DNA of 64,000 nt from Bradyrhizobium sediminis (GTDB taxonomy: Bacteria > Pseudomonadota > Alphaproteobacteria > Rhizobiales > Xanthobacteraceae): assembly GCF_018736105.1 (NCBI RefSeq), contig NZ_CP076135.1, forward strand, positions 2,912,001 through 2,976,000, in the 5' to 3' direction. Below the pieces are notes generated by a model. It was not told the origin of the DNA. It did not search any database and saw only the letters and a list, made by a program, of their open reading frames with translations. Each line of letters starts with the position of its first letter. Position 1 is the stretch's first letter. A program made the translations under genes and the position numbers. Of the stretch, positions 26,401-35,256 are shown piece by piece.

Positions 26401-27126
26401 CTATTTGACGGCCTTCTTGCGGTTGCGCTTGGCGAGCACGTTGAAGGCTTCGACCGCCGCCGAAAACAACATGGCAAAATAGATGTAACCGCGCGGGATA
26501 TGAAACTGGAATCCATCCGCCACCAGCGCGACGCCGATCAGCACCAGAAACGCCAGCGCCAGCATTTTCGTGGTCGGATGCTCCGCCACGAACCGCGCGA
26601 CCGGGTTAGCCGATACATACATGATGATTACGGCGATGATGACCGCGGCGATCATGATCTCGAGATCCTGCGCCATGCCGATCGCGGTGATGATGGAGTC
26701 CAGCGAGAACACCAAGTCGATGATGATGATCTGGACGATCACCCAGAAGAACGCGCTGGCCGTCGGCGTGCCACCGTCCTCGTGGTCGCGCGCCTCCACT
26801 TCGCCGTGGATCTCGTGGGTCGCCTTCGCGATCAGGAACAGCCCGCCGCCGATCAGGATGATGTCGCGCCACGAAAACCCGATATCCCTCACGGTGAGGA
26901 CGGGCTGCGTCAAACCAATCAGCCACACCAGAACGCTGAGCAGCAGGATGCGGAACACCAGCGCCAGCGCAAGCCCGATCTGCCGCGCGCGCTTCGCCTG
27001 CAGTTCGGGAAGGCGCGAGACGATCACCGACAGGAAGATGACATTGTCGATGCCGAGCACGATTTCAAGCGCCGTCAGGGTCAACAGCGCCGCCCAGGCT
27101 TCCGGACTGGTTAACAATTCGATCAT
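26401..27126 (-). CDS. TerC-family integral membrane protein
   Basis: 241 residues with about seven hydrophobic helices. The first contains TALEIVLGIDNVIFLSVIV, and the fourth IIIIDLVFSLDSIITAIGMAQ: the paired Asp-containing helices that define TerC proteins. These have been linked to tellurite resistance, and more recently to export or metalation with manganese. A charged loop (EVEARDHEDGG) lies between helices. Its start overlaps the pcs stop (ATGA), so it is translated with phosphatidylcholine synthase. The open frame extends far upstream in a different reading of pcs, which is not the real start. Confidence 0.85.
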   Translation of the reverse strand: MIELLTSPEAWAALLTLTALEIVLGIDNVIFLSVIVSRLPELQAKRARQIGLALALVFRILLLSVLVWLIGLTQPVLTVRDIGFSWRDIILIGGGLFLIAKATHEIHGEVEARDHEDGGTPTASAFFWVIVQIIIIDLVFSLDSIITAIGMAQDLEIMIAAVIIAVIIMYVSANPVARFVAEHPTTKMLALAFLVLIGVALVADGFQFHIPRGYIYFAMLFSAAVEAFNVLAKRNRKKAVK

Positions 27127-27857
27127 GCTTTGAAGGACCTCACGATACGGATGGCAGCGTCGCTCGCCACGATATAGATGGCGATCGCGCAGAGTCCGAT
27201 GGTTACGGGCGCACTGACGGCGAAATCGCTGGCCAGCGCGACAATCGCGAGCACGGCCCAGATCCCGATCAGCGACAAGGTCAGCCCTCGCATTCGCACG
27301 ACGCGGAAGGGATGCAGCACGTTGAAGGGCACGAAGGTCAGCACGATGAGGGCCGCGACCAGGAGGCTCGACAGCCACGGCCGCAGATGCAGCAGAAACA
27401 GATAGAACGCCGCCGCATTCCACAGCGCCGGGAAACCGCGGAAATGATTGTCCGACGTCTTCATGCGGCGATCCGCGAAATAGAGCGCGCCCGATATGGC
27501 TACGCCGGCGCCCAGGATCGGCGCGGCCAGCGGCAACAGCAGGCCGCTTGCGGTGATCGCATAGGCCGGCACGAAAACATAGGTGACGAAATCGACCACG
27601 AGATCGAGCACCTCGCCCGACCAGTTCGGCTGCACGCGCACGACATCCATCCGGCGCGCGATCGGGCCATCGAGCGCATCGACCACCAGCGCGAGCCCGA
27701 GCCAGGCGAACATCGCCGCCCAGTGCTCGCGCACTGCCTCCAGCAATGCGATCAGGGCAATGCCCGCTCCCATCGCCGTGAAGACATGCACGGAAAATGC
27801 AGCCGCCCGCGTGGCCGGCGATGCCGGTGGAGAAATTGGCTGGTTCGACTGGTCCAT
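27123..27857 (-). CDS. pcs: Phosphatidylcholine synthase
   Basis: A 244-residue multi-pass membrane enzyme of the CDP-alcohol phosphotransferase family. The active-site motif appears as DALDGPIARRMD followed by SGEVLDLVVDFVTYV: D-x2-D-G-x2-A-R, then G-x3-D-x3-D, with the wider gap characteristic of bacterial Pcs. Pcs condenses choline with CDP-diacylglycerol to give phosphatidylcholine, a membrane lipid typical of rhizobia and other bacteria living with eukaryotes. It is first in a two-gene unit with terC and is divergent from the UbiH-type gene. Confidence 0.9.
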   Translation of the reverse strand: MDQSNQPISPPASPATRAAAFSVHVFTAMGAGIALIALLEAVREHWAAMFAWLGLALVVDALDGPIARRMDVVRVQPNWSGEVLDLVVDFVTYVFVPAYAITASGLLLPLAAPILGAGVAISGALYFADRRMKTSDNHFRGFPALWNAAAFYLFLLHLRPWLSSLLVAALIVLTFVPFNVLHPFRVVRMRGLTLSLIGIWAVLAIVALASDFAVSAPVTIGLCAIAIYIVASDAAIRIVRSFKA

Positions 27858-27989
27858 CGGACCGCACTGCTATCAGGAATCGCTGTGATTTGCACATCCA
27901 TGCTTGCGGCGTTCGGTCGCGCAAATCGCCGGAACATTTACTCCATGATGTGCCTTGAAAATGCTGCCGGGAACGTCAATTGTCCCGGT

Positions 27990-29186
27990 ATGAATGATGG
28001 ATCCGGTACCTACGACGTCGTCGTGATCGGCGGCGGCCCTGCGGGGCTCGCGGCGGCGGTCGCGCTGGCGGAGACCGGCGCGAACACGGCCCTGGTGGCC
28101 CGCCGCGTCCCCTATGCCGACAATCGCACCACGGCGCTGTTGGGCGGCTCCATCGATCTGCTCGAACAGCTGGAAGTCTGGCCTCGCTGCAAGAACAAGG
28201 CGGCGGCCCTGCATGTGATGCGGCTGGTCGACGATACCGGCCGGCTGATCCGGGCCCCGGAGGTCCGGTTCTCCTGCGACGAAATCGGTCTCGAGGTGTT
28301 CGGCTACAACATCGAGAACCGCGCGCTGATGATCGCCTTGGAGGAACGCGCCGCCGAGCTTCCCGGTCTGACCCGGTTCGACGATGAAGCTGATGCGATC
28401 GACCCTGGCGACGCCGTTGTTGCGATCCGGTTGCACAACGGAAATTCGCTAGCGGCCCGCCTCGTCGTCGGCGCCGACGGGCGGCAATCGCTGTGCCGGG
28501 AAGCCGCCCACATCGAGGTTACGCGCCGCAATCTGAATCAGGCCGCATTGACTTTCAATATCAGCCATTCGCGGCCGCATCGAAATATCTCCACGGAGTT
28601 TCACACCCCGCATGGCCCGTGCGTATTCGTGCCGCTGCCGGGCGACCGCAGCAGTGTGGTGTGGGTCACCGCACCGAAGGAGGCCGAACGGCTGAGGGCG
28701 CTGAGCGATGACGAACTGTCGGAGGCCGCGGAACGGCAATCGCATTCCATTCTCGGCCGCATCGCGGTCGAACCGGGACGGTACGTGTTTCCGCTAGGCA
28801 TCGAGCAGCCCCGGCAATTCGCCAAGGCCCGTATCGTGCTGGTCGGCGAAGCCGCGCATGTGATCCCGCCGATCGGTGCGCAGGGCCTGAACATGGGTCT
28901 GCGCGACGCCGCCGACATCGCCGATATCGTGCGGGAGGCGATGACGTCAGGCGAAGATCCCGGCGCGCCGCAGGTGCTCACGCGCTACGACTCAGCCCGG
29001 CGCACCGATGTGACCAGCCGCACTTTCGCGATCGATCTGGCGAACCGTTCGTTGCTCAGCGATTTCCTGCCCGTGCAGTCGCTGCGCGCGGCCGGAATGC
29101 ATCTGATCGGCTCGGTCGGCCCGCTCCGCCGTCTCGCCATGCGCGAGGGCCTGGCGCCGTCGTGGCGGTCATCCAGGCACAGTTAG
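27990..29186 (+). CDS. UbiH/UbiF-family FAD monooxygenase
   Basis: A 398-residue flavoprotein hydroxylase. The FAD dinucleotide fold is at the N-terminus (YDVVVIGGGPAGLAAAVALAE), the DG motif is LVVGADGRQSLCR, and the second FAD motif is IVLVGEAAHVIPPIGAQGLNMGLRDA, the last being strong for ubiquinone-pathway hydroxylases. It probably hydroxylates an aromatic ring in ubiquinone synthesis at the inner membrane, although other aromatic substrates are possible. The start is uncertain: an ATG 45 bases upstream is also in frame and neither has a good ribosome site. It is divergent from pcs. Confidence 0.85.
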   Translation: MNDGSGTYDVVVIGGGPAGLAAAVALAETGANTALVARRVPYADNRTTALLGGSIDLLEQLEVWPRCKNKAAALHVMRLVDDTGRLIRAPEVRFSCDEIGLEVFGYNIENRALMIALEERAAELPGLTRFDDEADAIDPGDAVVAIRLHNGNSLAARLVVGADGRQSLCREAAHIEVTRRNLNQAALTFNISHSRPHRNISTEFHTPHGPCVFVPLPGDRSSVVWVTAPKEAERLRALSDDELSEAAERQSHSILGRIAVEPGRYVFPLGIEQPRQFAKARIVLVGEAAHVIPPIGAQGLNMGLRDAADIADIVREAMTSGEDPGAPQVLTRYDSARRTDVTSRTFAIDLANRSLLSDFLPVQSLRAAGMHLIGSVGPLRRLAMREGLAPSWRSSRHS

Positions 29187-29193
29187 AAGTTTT

Positions 29194-29251
29194 TTTGTTT
29201 GACGCGTTTTCTTTGCGCGAACCGGTACCCACTTCGCTCGAAAACGCTATC
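29194..29251. repeat. Intergenic repeat of the AACCGGTACCCACTTCGCTCG type
   Basis: Between the convergent UbiH-type and AEC-carrier genes lies GACGCGTTTTCTTTGCGCG, AACCGGTACCCACTT and CGAAAACGCTATC. The GCGTTTTC and GAAAACGC arms are complementary, so it folds back on itself. I recognise it as a common intergenic repeat in Bradyrhizobium and related rhizobia, akin to the element near 10.2 kb. Not checked against a database. Confidence 0.5.
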
Positions 29252-30205
29252 TCACGGAAACGCAAGCCGACCGATCTGAATGAACCACATCACGCTGGTG
29301 AGCGTGACGACCGACGCGAAGGTTCCAATCAATACGGCGACGGACGCGGGCTCGACCCAGGTATCGTGCTGCCGGGAAATGACGAACACATTCAGCGCCG
29401 GCGGCAGCGCCGCCATCAGCACCGCGGTCGCCGCCCAGGGCTGCGCGAAGGGGCCGAACAGCAGCATCAATCCGAAAACGACCAGCGGATGGACCAGGAG
29501 CTTGACCGCGATGACACCGGGGACTTCCCACGGCATGCGTTCGAACGGGCGCAGCGCGACCGTCACGCCGAGCACGAACAGCGCCACTGGCGCAGCGGCG
29601 TTCTGCAGAAACAGTAACGTATTGTCGATCGCGACCGGCGGATGAATATGGAGCCCAGCCGCGAGCGCCCCGGCGACCGCCGACATGATCAGCGGATTCA
29701 GGACGATCTGTCGGACCACCTGGCCGAGCGTGTGCAGCAGTGACTGGTGTTCGCGATCGGTGAGCGCGATCAAGAGCGGCACGATTGAAAACAGGAAGAT
29801 GCTGTCGCAGCAGAAGATCAACGCGGTCGGCGCCGCGGCCTTGGCGCCGAGCACGGCCAGCGCCAGGCCCGGGCCCATATAGCCGATATTGCCGTAGCCG
29901 CCCGACAGCCCCGCCAGCGTCGCCTCACGCAACGACAGCCGGCCGATCCCGCGACCCACCGCCATGGCAATGGCGAAGGCGCTCATGGTGCCGAGGGTGG
30001 TCGCGATCAGGAACGGCGGATTGTTGAGTTCGGCAAACGGCGTCTTTGCCATGATTCCAAACAGCAGCGCCGGCAGCGAAACATAGAGCAGGAAGAAGTT
30101 CATCCACGCCAGGCCGCCCTCGGGAATCGCCTTGGCCTTGCCGCAGGCGAACCCGATGAAAATCAAGCCGAAATACGGTAACGCGAGATTGAGAATGTCG
30201 ATCAT
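29252..30205 (-). CDS. AEC-family (auxin efflux carrier-like) transporter
   Basis: 317 residues with ten predicted hydrophobic helices arranged as two inverted halves. It starts MIDILNLALPYFGLIFIGFACGKAK, the family's typical first helix, and contains GYGNIGYMGPGL in the crossover helix and LNPLIMSAVAGALAAG before the second half. Bacterial members carry organic acids such as malate or malonate out of or into the cell. There is no operon partner to hint at substrate; it is divergent from hspQ. Confidence 0.85.
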   Translation of the reverse strand: MIDILNLALPYFGLIFIGFACGKAKAIPEGGLAWMNFFLLYVSLPALLFGIMAKTPFAELNNPPFLIATTLGTMSAFAIAMAVGRGIGRLSLREATLAGLSGGYGNIGYMGPGLALAVLGAKAAAPTALIFCCDSIFLFSIVPLLIALTDREHQSLLHTLGQVVRQIVLNPLIMSAVAGALAAGLHIHPPVAIDNTLLFLQNAAAPVALFVLGVTVALRPFERMPWEVPGVIAVKLLVHPLVVFGLMLLFGPFAQPWAATAVLMAALPPALNVFVISRQHDTWVEPASVAVLIGTFASVVTLTSVMWFIQIGRLAFP

Positions 30206-30326
30206 CAGGTGGCGTCTTTTTCAGCATGGTTGGCCCCGATCGGCACCCTGAACGGACCGGCACGGCAAAGGTTAATTCGCCCGTTGCCTCTAGCATCGGC
30301 CACAATCATGGTCTATTCGACGAGCT

Positions 30327-30659
30327 ATGATAAAAGCGCGGACCGCCAAGTTTCAGATCGGACAGATCGTCCGTCACCGGATCTTTTCGTTCCGGGGCGT
30401 GATCTTCGATATCGATCCGGTATTCAACAATACCGAGGAATGGTGGCTGTCGATCCCCGAGGAAGTACGTCCGAGCAAGGATCAGCCCTTCTATCACCTG
30501 CTCGCCGAGAATTCTGAATCGGAATACGTCGCCTACGTTTCCGAGCAGAACCTGCTGCCCGACGAGTCGGGCGAGCCGATCCGGCATTCGCAGGTCGCCG
30601 AGATTTTCGTGAAGGACAAATCGGGCGGCTATCGCCCGCGCAATTCGTCGCTGAACTAG
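30327..30659 (+). CDS. hspQ: Heat shock protein HspQ
   Basis: A 110-residue protein of the HspQ/YccV family. FQIGQIVRHRIFSFRGVIFDIDPVF and NTEEWW are near the N-terminus, followed by KDQPFYHLLAENSESEYVAYVSEQNLLPDES, all near-invariant in the family. In enterobacteria HspQ binds hemimethylated DNA and acts as a specificity enhancer for Lon protease; its role in rhizobia is less studied. It is monocistronic, with a strong bidirectional terminator downstream. Confidence 0.9.
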   Translation: MIKARTAKFQIGQIVRHRIFSFRGVIFDIDPVFNNTEEWWLSIPEEVRPSKDQPFYHLLAENSESEYVAYVSEQNLLPDESGEPIRHSQVAEIFVKDKSGGYRPRNSSLN

Positions 30660-30700
30660 CGCCGCCGCCAGTTGTTGCCCATTAAAGTTGTTACCCATCA

Positions 30701-30730
30701 AAAAAAGGCGCCCGATCCGGGCGCCTTTTT
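30701..30730. terminator. Bidirectional rho-independent terminator
   Basis: GGCGCCCG pairs with CGGGCGCC around a three-base loop. It is flanked by six A on the left and five T on the right, so it can stop transcripts of both hspQ and the convergent IalB-family gene. Confidence 0.9.
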
Positions 30731-30756
30731 GCTGGTCGACAGGACCGCCCTGCCTG

Positions 30757-31566
30757 TTACTTCGCAGCCGGATTGGCCGCGGGCGTGCCGGCGGGCGGGT
30801 TGGCCTCGAGCTTCTTGCGCGCTTCCTCGGCGCGCTTCTGCAGCTCTTCCTGCAGCTTCTTCTGGGTTTCCTCGAACACCTTCGGGTCGGTCGGCGGGCC
30901 GTCAAAGGCCTTGGCGAATTCGCCAGCCAGCGGCAGCGGCAAGGTGAGCGGCGCGCCGTTGGAGTTGATCGCCTGAACCACCAGATTCTGCCCCTTCTTC
31001 ATGCTGGCAATCAATTCCGGCGATGCCTCGTAATCCGACATGCAACCATTCTGGAAGCAAATGACGTAGGGGCTCTGCAGCGGGGCATTGGTGTCGACGA
31101 TCACACGCGTTCCGTGAACGAGCTGCATGCCGAGCGGAAGCGTGACACGCAGGATCTTCTTCGGCTCGCCTTCCGGCTCGATGATGACGGCGGCGATCAC
31201 GGGCTGGCCGGATTCGATACGTCCGTCCTTGCCGGTGAAGCAGACCTGCTTGGCGCCGGCATCCTGGCCCTTCAGGCAGAATTTGGTCCACGGCGCATAG
31301 ATCAGCTGAACCTGCTGGTCGGCGGGCTGTGCAGCGCCTGCCGGCGGGGCGGCGGGTGCCTGCTGGGCCTGCGGAGCCGGGGCTGGCGCCTTCGGCGCAG
31401 CCTTCGGTGCGGCCTTGGGCGCCGCCTTGGGGGCTCCGGGGGCCGGAGCCGGCTGCTGGGCCTGGGCGCCGGGAGCCAGCAACGAGGCGGACAGTGCGGT
31501 CGCCGCGAGCAGGGCGATAACCCGCCCACGCGGCCAAACCGTCGCGGCCAAGATACGGAAATTCAT
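30757..31566 (-). CDS. Invasion-associated locus B (IalB) family protein
   Basis: 269 residues. A long Sec signal peptide (hydrophobic core IALLAATALSASLLAPGAQA) is followed by an Ala/Pro/Lys-rich linker with AAPKAAPKAAPKA-type repeats. The IalB domain includes PWTKFCLKG, QVCFTGKDG, RVTLPLGMQLVHGTRV and YVICFQNGCMSDYEA, with four cysteines that could form two disulfides. The C-terminus is a charged helix (EETQKKLQEELQKRAEEARKK). IalB was first linked to erythrocyte invasion in Bartonella; in free-living rhizobia the function is not established. I chose the internal ATG with AAAGGG upstream. Confidence 0.83.
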   Translation of the reverse strand: MNFRILAATVWPRGRVIALLAATALSASLLAPGAQAQQPAPAPGAPKAAPKAAPKAAPKAPAPAPQAQQAPAAPPAGAAQPADQQVQLIYAPWTKFCLKGQDAGAKQVCFTGKDGRIESGQPVIAAVIIEPEGEPKKILRVTLPLGMQLVHGTRVIVDTNAPLQSPYVICFQNGCMSDYEASPELIASMKKGQNLVVQAINSNGAPLTLPLPLAGEFAKAFDGPPTDPKVFEETQKKLQEELQKRAEEARKKLEANPPAGTPAANPAAK

Positions 31567-31790
31567 TGCGGAAAACCCTTTCTGAACGGAGACGGCCGAA
31601 ACCGCTGCAGGTACCGACACCTAGCCGTTGGGGCGGCTGTCTCTGTGCCAATTGAGGCGGATACGTGACAGGCCCTGCCGTCTTGGTCAATTGCCCGCCT
31701 TCAATACAGCGGCGGGCGAAAAGATCAATGCCGACAGGCATATTTGCCACCTGCCGGGACCGGATGCGGCCGCTATGGTAAAATGCGCCT

Positions 31791-33659
31791 GTGACCAATA
31801 TCGAATCAAAATCGAGCGCTGCGTTGCGAATTTCCCGGTGCTCGCGCGTTCGTGCCTGCCTCTGTGCTTTCCTCACCCTGTTTGGCGGCTTCCTGCTCGC
31901 GGCCGATGACCCGCTCCGGGCAGAGCCGAGCCATGCCATCGCCATGCACGGCGCCCCTGCCCTGCCGGCCAATTTCGTCCACATGCCCTATGCCAATCCC
32001 GAAGCGCCGAAGGGCGGCCGCCTGGTGTGGGGGATGCTCGGTGCCTTCGACAGCCTCAACCCGCTGATCGTGAGGGGCCTTGCCGTGCAGCAGATCAGGG
32101 GGTTCGTGGTCGAAAGCCTGATGGCGCGGGGCAATGACGAGGCCTTCACGCTGTACGGCCTGCTCGCCAAAAGCGTGGAGACGGACGACAGCCGAAGCTA
32201 TGTCACCTTCCATCTCGATCCCAGAGCGCGCTTCTCCGACGGTCAGCCGGTGCGGGCCGAGGACGTGCTGTTTTCGTGGGCCCTGCTGCGCGACAAGGGG
32301 CGTCCCAATCATCGCCAGTATTATTCGAAAGTCGCCAGGGCCGAAGCGCCGGATACGCTGACCGTGCGGTTCGACCTCGCAGGCGCCAACGACCGCGAGC
32401 TGCCGCTGATCCTCGGCCTGATGCCGGTGCTACCCAAGCACGCCGTCGACATCGCGACCTTCGAGGAAACCTCGATGGCGGCGCCGATCGGCTCGGGCCC
32501 CTATCGCGTCACGGCGGTCAAACCCGGTGCCAGCGTCACGCTGACGCGCAATCCCGACTATTGGGGCCGCGACGTGCCGGCCAACCGCGGCCTGTGGAAT
32601 TTCGACGAGATCAGGCTCGACTTCTATCGCGAGGCCAACGGCCAGTTCGAAGCGTTCAAGCGCGGCCTCTATGATTTCCGGGTCGAGACCGAGCCGCTGC
32701 GCTGGCACGACGGATATGACTTTGCCGCAGCCCGCAGTGGCGAGGTGATCCGCGATGCGATCAAGACCGGAATGCCGCAGCCGTCCGAATTCCTGGTGTT
32801 CAACACCCGGCGTCCGGTATTTTCCGACATCCGCGTGCGCCGGGCGCTGACGCTGCTGTTCGATTTCGAATGGATCAACCGCAATTACTTTTTCGGGCTC
32901 TATGGGCGCTCGGCGAGCTTCTATGCCGGCTCCGAACTGTCGGCCTACGGCCGTCCCGCCGACGGGCGCGAGCGGGAACTGCTGAAACCTTTCGCGTCGC
33001 ACATGCCGCCGGATATCCTCGATGGCAGCTACCGCCTTCCCGTCACCGACGGTTCGGGCCGCGACCGCGCCACGCTGCGCAGCGCGCTGACGCTGTTGTC
33101 GGAGGCCGGCTACGATCTCGACGGCACGGTGCTGCGGCAGCGTTCGACCAAGGCTCCCCTCACCTTCGAAATCCTGGTGACGACGCGCGACCAGGAACGG
33201 ATCGCGCTGGCCTATCAGCGCGATCTCAAGCGCGCCGGCATCGAGGCCTCGGTGCGTGCGGTCGACGCCGTTCAGTTCGACCAGCGCCGTCTCGGCTTCG
33301 ACTTCGACATGCTCCAGAACCGCTGGGATCAATCGTTGTCGCCCGGCAACGAGCAGTCGTTCTACTGGGGCAGCGAGGCCGCCGGAATTCAAGGCACGCG
33401 AAACTACATGGGCGCTAGGGACCCCGCCATCGACGTCCTGATCGCGGCATTGCTCGAGGCGCGCGAGCATCCCGGCTTCGTCTCGGCGGTGCGGGCGCTG
33501 GACCGAACCCTGATGTCCGGCTTCTACGCGATTCCGCTGTTTAACGTTCAAGAGCAATGGATCGCGCGGTGGAATCGGATAGAACGGCCAAAGGCTACCG
33601 CGCTGACGGGTTACCTCCCGGAGACCTGGTGGCAGAAGCCGGCCCCGCAAGCGAAGTGA
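31791..33659 (+). CDS. Peptide/YejA-like ABC substrate-binding protein
   Basis: A 622-residue family 5 extracellular solute-binding protein, of the size and style of YejA. After a GTG start and an N-terminal hydrophobic segment (ACLCAFLTLFGGFLLAAD) come PYANPEAPKGGRLVWG and AFDSLNPLIVRG, the usual start of these receptors. YGLLAKSVETDDSRSYVTFHLDPRARFSDG, GSGPYRV and NPDYWGRD follow. Such proteins bind oligopeptides or related compounds in the periplasm. No permease or ATPase genes are adjacent, so the receptor is an orphan or works with a distant transporter. The ANL-type gene begins four bases after its stop. Confidence 0.85.
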   Translation: MTNIESKSSAALRISRCSRVRACLCAFLTLFGGFLLAADDPLRAEPSHAIAMHGAPALPANFVHMPYANPEAPKGGRLVWGMLGAFDSLNPLIVRGLAVQQIRGFVVESLMARGNDEAFTLYGLLAKSVETDDSRSYVTFHLDPRARFSDGQPVRAEDVLFSWALLRDKGRPNHRQYYSKVARAEAPDTLTVRFDLAGANDRELPLILGLMPVLPKHAVDIATFEETSMAAPIGSGPYRVTAVKPGASVTLTRNPDYWGRDVPANRGLWNFDEIRLDFYREANGQFEAFKRGLYDFRVETEPLRWHDGYDFAAARSGEVIRDAIKTGMPQPSEFLVFNTRRPVFSDIRVRRALTLLFDFEWINRNYFFGLYGRSASFYAGSELSAYGRPADGRERELLKPFASHMPPDILDGSYRLPVTDGSGRDRATLRSALTLLSEAGYDLDGTVLRQRSTKAPLTFEILVTTRDQERIALAYQRDLKRAGIEASVRAVDAVQFDQRRLGFDFDMLQNRWDQSLSPGNEQSFYWGSEAAGIQGTRNYMGARDPAIDVLIAALLEAREHPGFVSAVRALDRTLMSGFYAIPLFNVQEQWIARWNRIERPKATALTGYLPETWWQKPAPQAK

Positions 33660-33663
33660 TCCC

Positions 33664-35169
33664 GTGATCCAGACCAACGCATCGCCGACGCTCGACGTCT
33701 TGTTCAAGCGGATCCTGGCGCGCAAGCCGGACGCGCCGGCGCTGCTCGATCCCGTCAACAAGCCGCGCGTCACCGGCCAGCCGCCGAAACGCCTGACCTT
33801 CGCCGAGGCCGACCGGGCGATAACGGCGCTGGCGGCGCATTTCATCGAATCCGGATTGCCGTCCAATTCCGTGATCGCGGTGCAATTGCCGAACACGGTC
33901 GAGTTCGCGCTGACGGTGCTTGCCGCGCATCGCGCCGGCCTGGTGGTGGCATTGTTTCCGCTGCTGTGGCGGCAGGCGGAACTGACCGTCGCGCTCAATC
34001 GCACCGGGGCGCGTGCGATCGTGACGTCAAGCAGGATCGACGGAGTGGTTCACGCCGATCTCGCCATGAACGCCGCGGCCGAGGCCTTCTCGATCCGCCA
34101 CGTCTGCGGCTTCGGCACCGACCTGCCCGAAGGCATGGCCTCGCTCGATCTGGCAATGTCGAATGGCTCCACCACGTCGCGCGCGGTCGTGCAGGACGGC
34201 CGCAAGGCGGCGGTGATCTCCTTCGACGTGACCTCGGACGGCTTTCGCCCGGTGCCGCGCACGCATCTCAATCTGATCGCCGGCGGCCTCGCATTGTCGC
34301 TCGAAAGCGACGTGCCGCAGGGCGCGACGATCATGTCGGCATTCGCGCCGTCGTCGTTTGCGGGCCTGACCTCGTCGCTGGTGATCTGGCTGTTGTCGGG
34401 CGGAACGCTGGCGCTGCATCATCCCTACGACGGCGACGCGCTCGAACAGCAGATCGTCGAGCATTGCTGCGATACCCTGGTGGCGCCCGCGCAACTGGCG
34501 TTGCGGCTGGCCGAGATCGACATGGCGTCGCGGCTGCCGGCCTTGCGCAATGTGATCGGCCTGTGGCGCGCGCCGGAACAGGTCGCATCGAGTCCGGCCT
34601 GGACACCGCAACACGCCGCGCTGACCGACGTCTATCTGTTCGGTGAAGCCGGATTGTTCGGGGCGCGCCGAACCGCGGCCGATGGCTCGCCCGCGGCGAT
34701 CCTGCCGGGGCCGCATAGCGCTCCGCGGGAGGTTCCGGGCTCGTCGATTTCAGGCGAGATCTTTCTGACGCCGCGGGGAACGCTGGCCCTGCGCGGACCG
34801 ATGATATCCCCGTCGGCTTACGCGCCGCCGCCGCCGTCGAGTGACTCTTTGATTGCGCAGCCGCCGCGCGATTACGTCGATACCGACTACGCCGCTCGGC
34901 TCGACCGTTCGACCGGCACGATCTGCATTACTGCGCCGCCCTCGGGCACCATGGCGGTCGGCGGCTACCGGTTCTTGTCGCAGGACCTGCAGGAGTGGGC
35001 CCGGCGGCTCGGCCAGGGCGCGCTATTGACCGCGTTGCCCGACCGGCTCAGCGGTCACCGGCTTGCCGGACGCGCCCAGGACAATGCCCGCGCCCGCGAG
35101 GCGCTTGCCGAACTCGGCCTTAACCCGTTGATGGTGGAAGCGTTTCGCGATCGGGCAAGTCAGGCTTGA
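33664..35169 (+). CDS. Degenerate ANL-superfamily (AMP-dependent synthetase-like) protein
   Basis: 501 residues with the layout of the N-terminal domain of acyl-CoA synthetases (LTFAEADRAITALAAHFIESGL, VIAVQLPNTVEFALTVLAAHRAG, FPLLWRQAELTVALNRTGARA). The ATP-binding A3 loop, normally YTSGTTGxPKG, reads ISFDVTSDGFRPVPRTH; the Gly/Ser/Thr-rich loop and its lysine are lost. Later motifs are also blurred: the usual TGD and the catalytic lysine region are not evident. It probably cannot adenylate in the normal way. It starts four bases after the YejA-like gene and so is translated with it. A GTG start was used. Confidence 0.72.
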   Translation: MIQTNASPTLDVLFKRILARKPDAPALLDPVNKPRVTGQPPKRLTFAEADRAITALAAHFIESGLPSNSVIAVQLPNTVEFALTVLAAHRAGLVVALFPLLWRQAELTVALNRTGARAIVTSSRIDGVVHADLAMNAAAEAFSIRHVCGFGTDLPEGMASLDLAMSNGSTTSRAVVQDGRKAAVISFDVTSDGFRPVPRTHLNLIAGGLALSLESDVPQGATIMSAFAPSSFAGLTSSLVIWLLSGGTLALHHPYDGDALEQQIVEHCCDTLVAPAQLALRLAEIDMASRLPALRNVIGLWRAPEQVASSPAWTPQHAALTDVYLFGEAGLFGARRTAADGSPAAILPGPHSAPREVPGSSISGEIFLTPRGTLALRGPMISPSAYAPPPPSSDSLIAQPPRDYVDTDYAARLDRSTGTICITAPPSGTMAVGGYRFLSQDLQEWARRLGQGALLTALPDRLSGHRLAGRAQDNARAREALAELGLNPLMVEAFRDRASQA

Positions 35170-35256
35170 TAGAAATCCGGGGGCTCCGTTGACGCGGCAT
35201 TAAGACCGCCCAACTAGGATTCTGCGCTCATCCCAGAGCGCCGATCCGAGTATCAG

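Noticed and set aside
27312..27989. Long N-terminal extension of the UbiH-type hydroxylase
   Set aside because: The extension is antisense to pcs and has no domain; the FAD fold begins directly after the ATG at 27990.
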